A stretch of DNA of 64,000 nucleotides from Thalassia testudinum. Lineage: Eukaryota > Streptophyta > Magnoliopsida > Alismatales > Hydrocharitaceae. Below are positions 11,801-23,812 of the stretch, in pieces (the stretch's first letter is position 1; each line of letters begins with the position of its first letter). Both the position numbers and the translations under genes were made by a program. A model generated the notes under the pieces. It did not search any database and was not told the origin of the DNA. It was given only the letters and a program-made list of their open reading frames with translations. The stretch covers positions 1,302,001-1,366,000 of the forward strand of contig JAZHRO010000062.1 of NCBI GenBank assembly GCA_037157565.1, written 5' to 3'.

Positions 11801-12480
11801 TTTCTTGTAAAATTGGTGAAACCCAATTTGATAGAGCCTTACTAGATCTAGGTGCCTCCATAAATTTAATACCTACATCCCTCCTTGACCACCTTGAAGA
11901 ATCTGAACTTAAACCAACTAAGGTGACATTGCAGTTAGCTGATCGATCCATCAAGTCACCTAAAGGAATACTTGAGGATGTCATTGTTAGGGTACGGGAT
12001 TTCTACTTCCCGGTGGACTTCATAGTACTGGACATGGATGCACCTAAGAAACCAAGGGACACACCAATCATATTAGGGAGACCCTTTTTGGCCACTGCTA
12101 GGGCCAACATAAACTGCGAAGAGGTCCAGATAGAGTTAAAATTTGGGAATCAAACCCTGAAGATTGACATTTTTAAGGCCCAACAAGGGATTAACTGCGG
12201 GGTTATAGAACAGATTTGTGATATCAGAGCCATGGTTGAGGAATTGCATACAGAGGACAACCTGATTATCCCTGATCAACCACTAGAAAATCAAAACCCG
12301 CCAACAGAGGAGTGCGAACATGATCTAGACACACCTATGACTTCAACCCTTGTTCCTGATACAAACCCTGAATCACCCGCTGCTGCTGACAATCTTGTCA
12401 TGGAACTCAAGCCCCTTCCCGAGGATCTGAAGTATGTCTTTTTGGATTCGAATCAGACATTTCCTGTGATTATCAACTCT
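11801..12480 (+). pseudogene. Aspartic protease region of element A
   Basis: The domain is intact locally. The active site DLGAS is at 11845-11859 in DRALLDLGASINLIPTS; the flap and second half follow with FYFPVDFIVLDMD and IILGRPFLATARANI (about 12000-12110). The retroviral-type enzyme works as a dimer and would release gag and pol products. The frame ends at a TGA (12481-12483), which lies in the protease-RT spacer where homologs read on. It is a pseudogene only because the polyprotein is interrupted. Confidence 0.88.
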
Positions 12481-13970
12481 TGACTCACACCTGACCAAGA
12501 AATCCGTTTGATTACTGTTCTCCAGCAACATCGTAGAGCCATTGGATGGACTCTTGATGATTTAACTGGTATAAGCCCTTCATACTGCACACATCGAATC
12601 TACACAGAAGAAGGCACACGACCTTCAAGAGAAATGCAAAGACGATTAAATCCTAACCTACAGGAGGTCGTGAAAAAGGAGATCATAAAGTGGTTAGATG
12701 CAGGGATCATCTACCCGATCTCCGACAATCGTTGGGTGAGTCCAATGCAAGTGGTGCCTAAAAAGGCAGGACTTACCATCATCACGATTGAAATTGGAGA
12801 AGTCATTCCTACCCGAATAGCTAACTCGTGGAGAGTCTGCATTGATTACAGAAGACTCAATTCCTCCACGAAGAAGGATCATTTCCCACTATCGTTTATT
12901 GATCAGATCCTTGAGAAACTAGCGGGAAATAGGTTCTTCTGCTTTCTTGATGGGTACTTCGGTTACAACCAGGTGGCAATCCATCTAGAGGACCAAGAAA
13001 AGACCACATTCACCTGTCCCTTTGGGATGTACGCATTTCGAAGGATGCCTTTCGGTCTCTGCAATGCACCTGCAACTTTTCAGCGGTACATGCTTGACAT
13101 ATTCTCAGATATGGTAGGTGACTATCTGGAAGTCTTCATGGATGACTTTTCAGTTTTTGGAGCATCATTTGACGATTGCCTCCAACACTTGGTCCAAATA
13201 CTCAGGCGGTGCATCGATGTGAATTTGGTTCTTTCTTAGGAAAAGAGCCATTTCATGGTGCCTGAGGGAATTGCCCTGGGACATTTAATCTCGGAGAAAG
13301 GCATCCAAGTGGATCGAGCTAAGGTTAACCTGATTTCCAAGCTCCCTATGCCAAGCTCGATTAAGGACATCCGATCTTTTTTGGGGCACGTCGGTTTTTA
13401 CCGTCGATTTATCCCTGATTTTTCAAAAATCGCGCGCCCCCTGACCACTCTTCTCTCCAAGGATGTGCCTTTCAAAATTTCCAAGGAATGCACTCAAGCA
13501 TTTGAGATCATACATGACCGAGTCACCCAAGCCCCGATCCTACAGTCCCCTGATTGGTCTCAACCCTTTGAGATCATGTGCGATGCATCTGACTTCGCTG
13601 TAGGAGCGGTTTTGGGGCAGAAAATTGACGAAAAACTTGTGGTCATTTACTACTCCAGAAAAACACTGGATGAGGCTTAGTGTAACTATACGGTTACTGA
13701 GAAAGAGCTGCTAGCTGTAGTATTTGCCCTAGAAAAATTTAGATCATACCTTCTGGGTTCCCATGTCATCATATACTCGGATCACACAGCTGTGAGGCAT
13801 CTCCTTGCAAAGAAGGACGCGAAACCTCGATTAATCCGATGGATCTTGCTGTTGCAAGAATTTGACCTTGAGATTCGCGATAAGGCGGGAAAGCAAACTG
13901 TGGTAGTTGATCACTTGTCCCGCCTTCCTTCTGAAATAATTGATCCTTCCGGACCCATCACAGAACATTT
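12481..13970 (+). pseudogene. Reverse transcriptase and RNase H of element A
   Basis: Reverse transcriptase makes DNA from the element RNA and RNase H removes the RNA strand. Visible blocks are MQRRLNPN, VSPMQVVPKK, WRVCIDYRRLN, FFCFLDGY, FRRMPFGLCNAPATFQR and the catalytic FMDD at 13135-13146, so the active site is preserved. The connection domain reads FLGHVGFYRRFIPDFSKIARPL and RNase H shows MCDASDFAVGAVLGQ (about 13575) and [21 protein letters not shown]. Stops at 13237 (TAG, from the TGG in LSWEKSH) and 13678 (TAG, from CAG) break the frame without shifting it. Confidence 0.92.
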
Positions 13971-15300
13971 TCCTGATGAGCACCTCCTGACTATCAGTAC
14001 AAGTCTTCCATGGATCGCAGATATAGTAAATTACCTGGCATCACATCAGATTTCGTCCGATTGGCCGAAGGCCAAGAAGGACAAATTGCGTTCCGATGCC
14101 AAGTATTACCTATGGGAAGACCCGTATCTATTCCGCATCGGTGCTGATAAGATAATTCGACGGTGTGTCGCAGAAGTTGAAATCAAAGACATACTCTCGT
14201 TTTGCCATGACCAGGCATGCGGTGGACATTTTTCGGGACATAAAACCGCATCAAAAGTCCTCCAGTGTGGCTTTTACTGGCCCACAATTTTCAAGGATGC
14301 ATACGATCACTGTAAGGCATGTTCCCATTGCCATACTTTGGGCAACATGAGCCATCGAGACATGATGCCTCTACAGCCGATCTTGGTATGCGAAATTTTT
14401 GATATTTGGGGGATTGATTTTATGGGACCCTTCCCGATCTCGAATGGCTTCGAATACATCTTACTCGCAGTTGACTACGTGTCCAAGTGGATAGAAGCCA
14501 TTCCGACCCGAACCAACAATCATAAAGTTGTTATCAAATTCATTCATCAAAACATTTTCTCAAGGTTCGGGATGCCACGAGCAATAATTTCCGACGGAGG
14601 GACCCATTTCACAAACGCTCAGTTCAGGTCACTGATGACCAAATATGGGGTGTCACACTGAATCTCTACTCCTTACCACCCCCAAACTAATGGCCTAGCT
14701 GAGCTATCAAACAGAGAAATCAAGAAAATCCTTCAGGTTACTATTCGACCTGATAGAAAAGATTGGTCTTCTCGGCTTCCGGAAGCATTGTGGGCCTATA
14801 GGACCGCCCACAAGACCCAATTAGGAATGTCTCCCTTCAGACTAGTGTACGGGAAGGCATGTCACCTCCCCGTTGAATTGGAGCATAAAGCCTATTGGGC
14901 ATTACGGAATTGTAATCTAAATCTTTCTAAGGCTGGAACCCACCGAAGACTTCAAATAAGTGAGATCGATGAATTACACCACGATGCGTATGAGAACTCG
15001 CGAATTTACAAAGAACAGGTTAAAGCTTTTCACGATAAACACATTTCTAGAAAAATCTTTCATCCTGGTCAAAAGGTTTTACTCTTTGATGCCCGACTGA
15101 AATTATTCCCAGGAAAGCTACGATCTAAGTGGGTTGGACCTTACCTAGTCCGACAAATCTTTGGAAATGGAGCCATTGAAATCAGCCCACTCAGCCACGA
15201 TTCTGAACCCTTTGTTGTGAACGGTCAGAGACTCAAATCGTTTATTGACATGACCGATACAAATTTGGCTGAGTCATCCTTTACCCTCCATTCCTCTTGA
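13971..15300 (+). pseudogene. Integrase of element A
   Basis: Integrase inserts the DNA copy into the genome. The zinc-binding N-terminus shows H and H in CHDQACGGHFSGH and the two cysteines in CKACSHC (about 14203-14340). The catalytic core has D in WGIDFMGPF (14416), D in ISDGG (14593) and E in the LAELSN segment (14701), giving D,D35E exactly. The C-terminal domain ends with [15 protein letters not shown] and a stop at 15298-15300. No chromodomain is seen, as expected for Athila. One TGA at 14659-14661 interrupts the core, consistent with CGA to TGA. Confidence 0.92.
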
Positions 15301-16835
15301 GCTCATTACGCCCAGCTGATGGCGTAAAGCTCAGCGCTTAACGGGAGGCTACCTGTCATCCTTTGAAAAACCCGAAACCTTTTCTGACGTTTCTATGCGG
15401 AATTCACATTGCACTTTAGGGTTCATCCATTAGAACAGCTGACTTCACCTCAGGTATCCCTACCCGAGATTAGAAATCGTTCGCAACAAGTCATTTCGAC
15501 CTGTTCACTCACCACACACCTGTCCTAATGCATGAACTAAGCTGAAATCGAACCCACCTAATTGACAATGGGGACATTGCAAATCTTAGGCATGGGGGGG
15601 TATGAAGGTGCAAAACGTCAGGAAAATTCATATCAAGAAAGGGTTTCATCAAAAAGAAAAAAAAAGACTTGAAGGAAGGGGAGAAACAATTCAGGGTCAT
15701 ACAAAATGAGAGGAGGAAAAGAGTAAAATGCCAAAAAAGGAGCACAAAATGAAAAGGAAAAAAATAGTCATTAGTAAAAGTTTAAGGGATTAATGGAAGT
15801 TCTAGACCAGATCAAGAAAAGAGAAAAAGTGCTAAGGTAACATAACAAGAGATTAGCGGGAACGCTGATTTTAGGCCTCTTGGGCTAGATTCTTTAGCTT
15901 AAAAATTCGCATATCCGCTAAAATATGGATAATCCTCAAGAGGTTGAGGAAAATGTGAAGCTTAAGTATTAGGTCCAAGGCTTAGGAAGTATTCGGCCTC
16001 GTTAACTGACCTTCGATTTACGGGATTCGGTAACCTAAGCACCCCAAATTCACACACAATCTGGTTCAGTGCGCATAAATATCCAAATCACGCAAAAGCG
16101 TTTAATGTTCTGCAAAAGTCACCTAGATTAGGAGCGGCCAATCAACACAAGTTGATTTAGACGAGTTCCCGATGCGGAGAGGCGAGAATTTCCCCTCGAA
16201 GATGTGTAACAACATATTATCTCCTCGGTGCTTGTCTCTTAAGATATTTAAATATCCTACTGGGGACATGTAAGCACTCTGTTGGTTCAGATACCATGGG
16301 TGGCATTATCACAAAATGTCGATCGTCAGGGTTTGAATTCGGCCACGGAATGCCATGGGCGGGATTATCTCGAAATCTCGATAGCCAGGGACCCTTGAGG
16401 ATTAATGATGGGGACGAGGAATCCGATACAGACCGTCTTGAGAAGCTAATATGAAGCTAGAAATAAAAAGAAAAGAGAGAGAAAAGCTCTCCAAACAAAT
16501 AAATCTTCTACCTCTCTTTTACAAAAATGCACTGCAAACTGAACCTAGGCTGAAAATGTCTCAAGCACGGGTGCTTTAATCACGGAGTCCAACAAACCCT
16601 AGGTTAGTTTCTGTGGGCCTTAAAAACTTTTGCGGAGGACTGAGGCTAAAGCGGAACAGGTCCGGATTTTGGTTGGTACTTGAGTACCTCTAGGCCTATT
16701 GTCGGCATTCTGACCTAATCACAAAAGAAAAGGAGAAGCACTTATCATAATTGTTGACAGACACTTAGGGTCTAGAATGGAAGTTAAAACCTTAAAATTT
16801 TGCTAAGGGACTAGCAAAAGCTAGGCATGGGGATA
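15301..16835 (+). other. 3' untranslated region of element A
   Basis: There is no env-like frame in this 1.5 kb. Just after the stop is a GGCGTAAAGC-TCA-GCGCTTAAC hairpin-like block followed by GGGAGGC (15321-15349), also present after the integrase of C. An internal polypurine tract lies at 15585-15601. Two copies of a CCATGGG module lie at about 16293-16395. The terminal polypurine tract, CTAGGCATGGGGATA, is at 16821-16835 directly against the 3' LTR. Confidence 0.8.
15566..15601 (+). promoter_or_regulatory. Internal polypurine tract with CAATG/CATTG block, element A
   Basis: CAATGGGGACATTG (15566-15579) is followed by CTTAGGCATGGGGGGG (15585-15600). The same pair recurs after the integrase stop in D (27492-27527) and B (interrupted by D; 32392-32405 and 19674-19690 on -), and in weaker form in C. 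A second, LTR-adjacent copy of the purine tract exists in each element. This resembles a second plus-strand primer, inferred from sequence only. Confidence 0.6.
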
Positions 16836-19527
16836 TGATGAGAGCCTCATCATGAGCCATAACTAGCTCATTTTGACCTAATAAAGAGAATAAAAGCTCC
16901 TACATTACTTAGAAGAGGGCTTAATTGGAGGAATAAGTGCTCTGAGAAGAAAACATGAAATAAAGGTTAAAACTGTAATTTTACCATTGCAGTACATAAA
17001 CGGGATTTCTCAGAGACAAAGCATAGGTCAAATGGTCTAAATGAGATAAAAAGTGGGTTGAATCAATCAGAAATGGGTTCATGTGCAATTTAGGAATTAA
17101 ATGACATTCGGTAACCCTAAAATAGACCCGCTTAATTCAACAAGGTTTCGGTCAGGATAAAAATCAAGTAAATCCTCTAAAAATCATGGAAAAATATCCC
17201 CTAGGTTTAGAACATTCAAAGTGGCCTTTGGAACCTAGTTTGACCTAGATTAGGGTCCTAGCTCATCAATTGACCTAAATTGGGCTTTTACGTAAAATAT
17301 CCAGTCAAATGTGGTCAAACAAAAAATCTAACTTCACCATTAGATTCCTTAGGTCAAAATTAGGTTTGTACCAAAATTTGAACCTATGGGGAGGTCATCT
17401 TGACCTACTTTGCAATTTAGTACACCCAATCACATTTTGGTCCCTATCTTTTGAAAACCATCACAATAACCCCCCTTTCTTTCTCGCCGACCTTACAATC
17501 AAGTCCTTCCGCCATTATTGGGGAAGATTCTTCTCCGGCGAGGTTGACAGGGGGGGTACGCTCAAATCCCTCAGAGATCTCCTCCTAGAATTGGAAGGGA
17601 GATTCTCTGAGGAATTCCCTTCCATCTAGGCCTGATCTTGATCTCTAATTTCTTTCCAAACTCTCGTTCGAACGCACGAGAAATTTGGGTCTCGACCACC
17701 TTCCTTCTTCGATGAGACAGCTGTGGCCAAAAGCTGCCCTCCACGCACCAGAAAGTTCGGGGAGCACCTATAAAAGGACCTTCGACCCTCTGCGAGATCT
17801 CAGACTTGTCTTGGCCGTAGAATCCTCCAAATTTCTTCTCTCCTCTCTCCGGCCAAGGAACCCGCAAGCTCCGGCCACTACCTGTCCTCCTTCTCATCGC
17901 TCTGCTGCCATACCAGCAGCAGAGTCTACTTCGCCTCATCCTCCCGCGTCACGCCGCACCAAGCGCACGTTTCCCCGACCTCTTCCTCATCGCCTCATCT
18001 CCCTCAGGGTTATCTTCTCCGACGACGGCAACTACGAGCCATCTGACTCCGCTGCCCCCGTTCTCTCCTAACAGTCCAGATAAGTCCCCCATCTTCCCCT
18101 CTTTCATTTCCTCACGTTATTTCACTCAATCAACCCCTTGACCGTCCTGTCCACCGCCACCTTCCTCATCACTGGCCACCCTCCGGCGAGACGCACCCGT
18201 CGCTTCGCAGCCCCACACGTCTCACCGACCATCACATAACCTCCGCCTCATCTCACTGAACACCCTCCACTCATCCACAGCCCCGCCACTCCACCACAGC
18301 AACCCCCCGAACACACCCACCCGTCCGGCCACAGAGCGACCTAGGCACTCACGCCTAGGCCGCCTCGCGGCCTGCCACATAGCTGATCACCTTCGCCGTG
18401 ACACGCAAAGGTCCCCTGGTGATCTGATTAGGCCGCGAGGCCATTTTTGTGTCTGACAGGTTCCCAGCCCCTGCCGCCATTGACGACGACTCGACGAAGC
18501 TCCAAGCTCGCTCCAGGCTTCAGTACCGCAAGGCTCCAGGTGCTGCGAATTCGGGGAAGCATTGCGAAGCTATCTGACCTAGCGAGCGAAGCCAACAGAG
18601 CTTGCAGTTGAGGAATTGAAGGCGTGCTCGGCTGCGGGCGCGCGAAGAACAGCAGTGGGCTTTAGTCCCACATCGGTAAGCCAAGACGCACCAACACCCT
18701 TTAAATTGCTTTTGTGAAATAGCCTCTTCGCCTCCAGTTACACTTGGGGTGAGGTCCCTCACCCATTACACTGTGCCTCGTCCGTGGTGTCACCTCACGG
18801 ATCTGGCGCGACCCGACCCGACCTTGTCCCAAGCACACCTCGCGCATCACCCTCACGCCGGTGCGCCTGGTCACGGGCGCGCGATCCGACCCGTTTAACC
18901 GGCTCTGGGAGAGCATGTTGAGAGTGGTTTACACAGAGAGAAAGAGAGACGCGCAGGTAGAGGGATAGGTTTTGCTGCGCCTAGTGTGTGCAGGACACAG
19001 GTACTTAACCGCTGCAAGAAAGAGGGAAGGGAGTTCTACAGCCAAGGCAAAGAAGAAGAAACACAAAAGGGAAACAGAAGAAGGAAGGAGGCTCTAAAAG
19101 AAAGGAAGGAAGGAGAGAGGCAAGGCAGTGAAGGAAGCAGAACCAAGGAAGACTGAAGAAGAAGACAAAGGGCAGACGAAGACTCAGGAAGGAAAAGGCA
19201 AAGAAAGAAGAACGTCAGACCTTCGCAGGAAGAAAAGAAATAGAGGGAGAGAAAAGGAGCTTCATTTTAAGATGTTTGATACAAATATTAGACGTCCAAT
19301 CTTTGTTTTCCCTGAGCAATTTCTTTTTATAACTCTCATTGAACTCGGATATACTTATTTTCATTTAAAATGTTTTGTTCTCAAGTTTTGAAAGTACTTA
19401 GATTGCTCCCTGTGTTCGACCTCGGATACTTTGGTCTTCGAGTTATAAAATCTTTATTTGTTTTCGCGGAAATTTCGTCTATATTACAATGCATTAATTA
19501 TTAAAACACGATCTAGCCACGTAAACA
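16836..19527 (+). repeat. 3' LTR of element A
   Basis: The LTR matches 5953-8639 with a few substitutions and small indels. The start keeps the perfect hairpin TGATGA-GAGCC-TCATCA (16836-16852). TATA is at 17769-17775 and the U5 motif follows near 19400. The end, GTAAACA, abuts the GCAGG duplication. Confidence 0.95.
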
Positions 19528-19690
19528 GCAGGGCCCAGCCAGTTAAGCTCAATAATGCAAATTGTTTATCTTTTTTCTTTTTTTTTAACATTGCAATGTA
19601 TGCAATGCAGAATGTTTGAAGTACATGCATGAATGCGCTATGTATAAATGCTATGTACAGATGCCTCAGGTCCTATCCCCCCATGCTTGG
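19528..19690 (-). other. Element B 3' untranslated region between A and D
   Basis: This 163-bp island of B separates A from D. Read on the - strand it contains AAGCATGGGGGGATAGGACCTGAGG, the internal purine tract region of B, closely matching D at 27511-27540. It includes the GCAGG duplication of A (19528-19532) and the CTTGG duplication of D (19686-19690). Confidence 0.85.
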
Positions 19691-21254
19691 TGATAAGTAA
19701 ACTTTTGTGGACCATTATTTAGCCTAAGTACTCTTTAATTAGTCGTTCTTAGTTGATATTTGTTTAGGAATTAAGTGAGAATTCAACATAGTCTACATAT
19801 CATATTATGCACCAATGTTATGTTTAATAACATATGATATGTTATGATAACCATTTGGTGGATGCAGGCTCAGCATATGACACCTGAAGGTACCATTCAA
19901 ACGGTCAAAATCACTCTACAAGATGTCTGGAGCTCAATTTAGATGTCTGAAGAATTACCATCATAGATCCCTTAAGGTTTGCATATTTTAAGACGTCTAA
20001 AGAATCACTCAAATGTCTGATGAAAGCTGCCAACGTTTATCCTTTTGTTCCAACCACTCGCAACTCTCGTTAAGTGGTTGGTGTAGATGGTGGCCGTAGA
20101 GAAACAGATGGGGGATTTGTTTTTAAAAGGAGCCGCTCCAACCCACCACCAGGAAGGACGCACGCTTGCTCTCCACTGTGACCCTCTCGCCTACACCGTG
20201 GAAGTCGCGCACATTGTGGCCCTCTCAGCATGCACCGTGGTGCCACTGCGAACTCCTTATTGATCGGCAGTGCGGTGACGGCGCACTGCCCCACTATAGC
20301 AATCACTTGCTCATGCCCAACACACCACGTGCAATTTTTCTTCCTTGCACGCAGCAGCAGCCATCGCCTTCACCGCCCCCCTCCAATGGCCACGCTATAG
20401 CCGCGCCTTCACATGCACAGCCGGCCACCTTTGCACACTCCCGCGCCCCTCGCGCGTACTTCTTCACGCGCGTGCACACCCATGCACCATTGCCTACTCT
20501 TTGTCTTCTTCCTCTTCTTCTTCATCCATCGTTCCCTTGCAACTCCCACAAAGGAACCCAAAGCAGCAGCCATGCCGTCCACGCTGCCGCCTATCTCTGG
20601 TCGTCCGATCTCTCCGCCAATGCTACCGGGGATCTCCATGCAACTCGCCGGCCTCTTCCCCGCCAACTGCCACCACGCACACACCTCACACGCTGATCCA
20701 CGAACTTCGCTGCTGACCACGCGACCACCAGCCGAACAGCCGCCGCCATCGCGACCGTCTCTTTCCCACGCACCGCCACAGAGCTCCAGCTGACCAGTGA
20801 CCGCTCCTCCATGCGTGCGAAGAGTAGAGAAGGGAAATGCTTTGTTTCGGGTTGAATTAGTTTTTATGACATTTTCCATTGCCACTTATAAATTATTTGA
20901 TATATTATTTGTTGAAATTGCGGATTGGCTCATATCTTTCTCTCTATTTCTCCCATGCTACTTCCTAACTATTGATTGATACAACAAGTCACAAGTTGAT
21001 GCAAGGGATTTAATGGATCTCTATATGGAATAATTTCTATGGCATTTCAAAAAGAAAATGAGATATATGTGGGATCATTTTGAATAGGAATATTTGCGAG
21101 TTTATTTGGTTCATTCCTCTCTGTGGAGACGAATTGATTCTTGTGGTTAGAAATATTTTTTTTGTGCGTTGATTGAGAGATTTTCTACCACCTTTTGTGC
21201 TACAACGGTTGATTATCTTAATATTAATTGTTTAAAGTGAAAATCGCTCCATCA
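19691..21254 (+). repeat. 5' LTR of element D
   Basis: TGATAAG...CCATCA, partner of 30817-32380. It contains two pairs of AGACGTCT-like octamers at exact 20-bp spacing (19921/19941 and 19991/20011), decayed in this copy. A TTTTTAAAAGGAGCC run near 20118-20132 is a TATA candidate. A GC-rich stretch (20160-20820) gives overlapping frames in all phases that are not kept in the partner LTR. Confidence 0.93.
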
Positions 21255-21255
21255 A

Positions 21256-21273
21256 TGGCATTGTTTCCAGGGA
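21256..21273 (+). promoter_or_regulatory. Degenerate primer-binding site of element D
   Basis: TGGCATTGTTTCCAGGGA begins one base after the LTR. It matches the tRNA-Asp-type site at 13 of 18 positions; four of the five differences are transitions. Position and orientation support the call more than identity does. Confidence 0.65.
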
Positions 21274-22065
21274 GGCATCGGGCCTTGTAAACGTGCACGT
21301 ATTTCCTATTCGTAGTGATTTCTAATTGGGGCTATATATTCATTGATCTATTTCTTTTTCTTGTGCGAGGTACATTTTTCTGGAGGAAGTGAATGTGACG
21401 GGCGCGCACGACGGAGGTGATATTCTTAGTGGACCTTGAATATCACTGCACTAGGACTTGGACCCTTAAGGTTACAGGCATCAATCTCTTTATCGGTACA
21501 AACCCTCCTGTCTTGATTTGAAATAGTGGTATTAACGTTTGCTCGAGTGATTTGATACTCTAAGGAGGGGGACACCCCTTAAAGGAATTCGAGGGTAGTT
21601 AAGAGGCATAACTAACGCATCGCCTCAAAGGAAGGGTTCGCCTTACTTGCATCCCTTGGTTCCATCCTTAGAATACCTTTTTACTTGAGCATCTGAGAAT
21701 ATCATTGTAGCAAAGTGTACGTCTTTAGGGCATTTGAAGGTCAATTTAGGGTGCGTAATTGCTTGACAGCTTGATTGATCACCCAAAAAGGACTAAAAGT
21801 AACCTCAACCTTCTTAAGAGTCATTGACTAGAAATTTCAAGTGCCTCATTTCTCTTATACCACTTACGTGGGAACAGAGAAAAACTACCTTGACTATATT
21901 TGGCTAACCTGAAGAGTTGGAAGAGGACTTAAAGAACTTTAAATCAACGAAAGACCTCTTGCCTTGTGTTTTCTTGGTGTGTGCTTGGTAGGTGCTTAGA
22001 AATGTCTTCTCTTCAACCCTGAAACTGAGAGAATTATAAGGAAAGCTAACTAAGAAAGAAGAAAA
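21274..22065 (+). other. 5' untranslated leader of element D
   Basis: Non-coding. The block 21561-21655 (GACACCCCTTAAAGGAA, GGGTAGTTAAGAGGCA, CTTACTTGCATCCC) matches the H leader at 753-845 and the B leader. The RRSL-type gag start expected near 21990 is blurred, so the coding start is taken at the ATG at 22066. Confidence 0.7.
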
Positions 22066-22960
22066 ATGGCTGAAGAAAGTCCTGAAGAAGAGATTAGGGT
22101 TGGTGAAAATCAGAGAACCTTGAGAGACTATTTCCTCCCTACAACCCACCCGGCCCTACCTATCCGAAGACCTGGGGTGGATAATCCATATGAAATCAAG
22201 AGCAACACCATATCTTTGCTCCCATCTTTTTATGGTACTGCTAAGGAGGATCCCTACAGGCATCTTGAGGAATTCACCGAGGTCTGTTCCACAGTGATGC
22301 TCCAGGGCTTTACTAATGAAGTCCTGATGATGACTCTATTTCCATTCTCCCTAAAGGATAAGGCCAAGCACTGGTGTCATACCCTTGATGCAAGGGTAAA
22401 TGATTGGCCCACCCTTAAGGGAGAATTCTTGCAGATGTATTTTCCTATGAGTAAAACCAACCATTACAGAAGAGAGATTATGGGTTTTACTCAATAGGAA
22501 GGGGAGCAATTTCACGAGACTTGGGAGCACTTTAATGACCTTCTTAGGTTATGTCCCCACCATCAGGTGCCAAGATGGCAGTTGGTCGAAAGGTTCTATA
22601 ACGGCTTATCTGGAAGGCACAGGCAAACCATTGATGCAACATGTGCAGGAACCTTCATGACCAAAATTGAGATCAAGCCTGGGCATTATTTGAAACATTA
22701 AGTGACAACTCCATACATATATCCTCTGCCTATCAAGAAAGAAAACCATCAATTTTGCAGAGGAAGATAGAGGCCCATGAAGCTAGGGCTACTCAGGATT
22801 TGACTTATCAGATTTAATTGTTGGACAAAAACTTTGATAGGCTTTTAGCAAACCTCGACATGAACCCGCAACCAGCCTATATCTTTCAGGCTTCAAGTGA
22901 ATGCTCCATTGCCAAAGCACAACGCACGCCACTGCGGAGTGCCACTAGGCAAATCAATTC
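22066..22960 (+). pseudogene. gag: gag of element D, stop plus frameshifts
   Basis: It begins MAEESPEEE and includes ENQRTLRDYF, DPYRHLEEFTEV and SLKDKAKHWCHTL, matching B and H gag. A TAG at 22495-22497, most simply from CAG, interrupts the core; the same frame continues with HFNDLLRLCPHHQVPRWQ. A frameshift near 22670 follows, where B has an aspartate/alanine-rich stretch. The zinc knuckle near 22895-22945 is recognisable only if one lost base is allowed: codons for C-X2-C and H-X4-C are still there. Non-functional. Confidence 0.85.
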
Positions 22961-23812
22961 CCTGAGTTGATTCAGGCCGACCTGAATGCGGCCCAAGGTT
23001 TCCGCCCACCCCCTCGTAATAACCCTTATTCTAATACCTATAACCTGGGGTGGTGGAACCATCCAAACTTCTCATGGAGGTAAGGTGATGCTTCTAACTC
23101 AGGGACTACAAGACCCCTACCTCCCCAACCCATATACCATTCATCCTATGAAAACCCTCCTCAGAATAAGCCTTCTGAGATGGATGAACTTAAAGCCATG
23201 ATGAAAGCAATGCAAGAGCATCAGAATATGGTCATCCAATCTTAGAATAAGATGATTACTGATATGCAATCCCAAATTGGTCATCTTACTGAGGCAGTTA
23301 GGCAGCGTGATCCGAGGAAGTTGCCTAGCTCTTCTGAGGAGAACCCAAAGGGCAAGGGAGTCATATTCAGGGAGCACGCCCAAGCTGTGATCGTGCTGAG
23401 GAGTCGAAAGAAAATCGACAAGCCTGATAGCACTCCAACGATCACATCTCAGGATTCCCCTCCTACACCCGACTCGACTTCCATCTCCATCGAGGAAGAG
23501 CCACACTGCTCTCCCTTGCTTGAAATCACCCACCCTGAGGATGTCGTCAGTCTGCCACCCCTCTCCCACCATGACGACCCCTCTACCCAGAAGTTGAGGG
23601 TGCCCTATCCAGAGCGCCTATCTGCTCTTGGGAAATCTTCTGTTGGCTCGCCTGGAGCCAAGGATAGGACGGAGGAGATTATGGACACTTTTAGGCAAGT
23701 CCAGATCAACTTGCCTCTATTGGAAGCTATCAAACAGATCCTGACCTATGCCAAGTTTCTAAAGGACCTGTGCACCCAGAAGCGCCGATCTAGGAGAGGT
23801 CTAACAAGCTAA
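22961..23812 (+). pseudogene. Gag C-terminus and linker of element D
   Basis: This stretch has frameshifted remnants of the NxGWxNHPNF region near 23040-23080, then an open stretch from 23252 reading QIGHLTEAVRQRDPRKLPSS, a Pro/Ser/Asp-rich spacer, a helix (MDTFRQVQINLPLLEAIKQ) and the basic KDLCTQKRRSR. The same order occurs in B, C and A ahead of the protease. Confidence 0.75.

Larger units (their letters stand above)
5953..19527 (+). mobile_element. Element A: youngest full-length Athila-type retrotransposon, inserted in B
   Basis: A is 13,575 bp with LTRs of 2687 and 2692 bp and a perfect GCAGG target duplication (5948-5952 and 19528-19532). LTR pairs differ by only about 1-2% by eye, so it is the most recent datable insertion here. 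Structure is LTR, PBS, 0.94-kb leader, one gag-pol frame from 9598 to 15300, 1.5-kb 3' untranslated region, polypurine tract, LTR. The gag-pol frame has seven in-frame stops and no frameshift, so it could be mobilised only in trans. Its LTR family is the same as solo LTR E and partial LTR K. Confidence 0.95.

Noticed and set aside
15301..16835. Possible env-like gene, as in some Athila elements
   Set aside because: The 3' regions of A, B, C and D hold no frame over about 80 codons on the sense strand and no signal or membrane pattern.
20166..20885. Overlapping frames of 120-176 codons on both strands in the LTR of D
   Set aside because: The stretch is GC-rich and open in several frames at once. 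The matching part of the other LTR (31292-31940) does not keep the same frames, so these are compositional.
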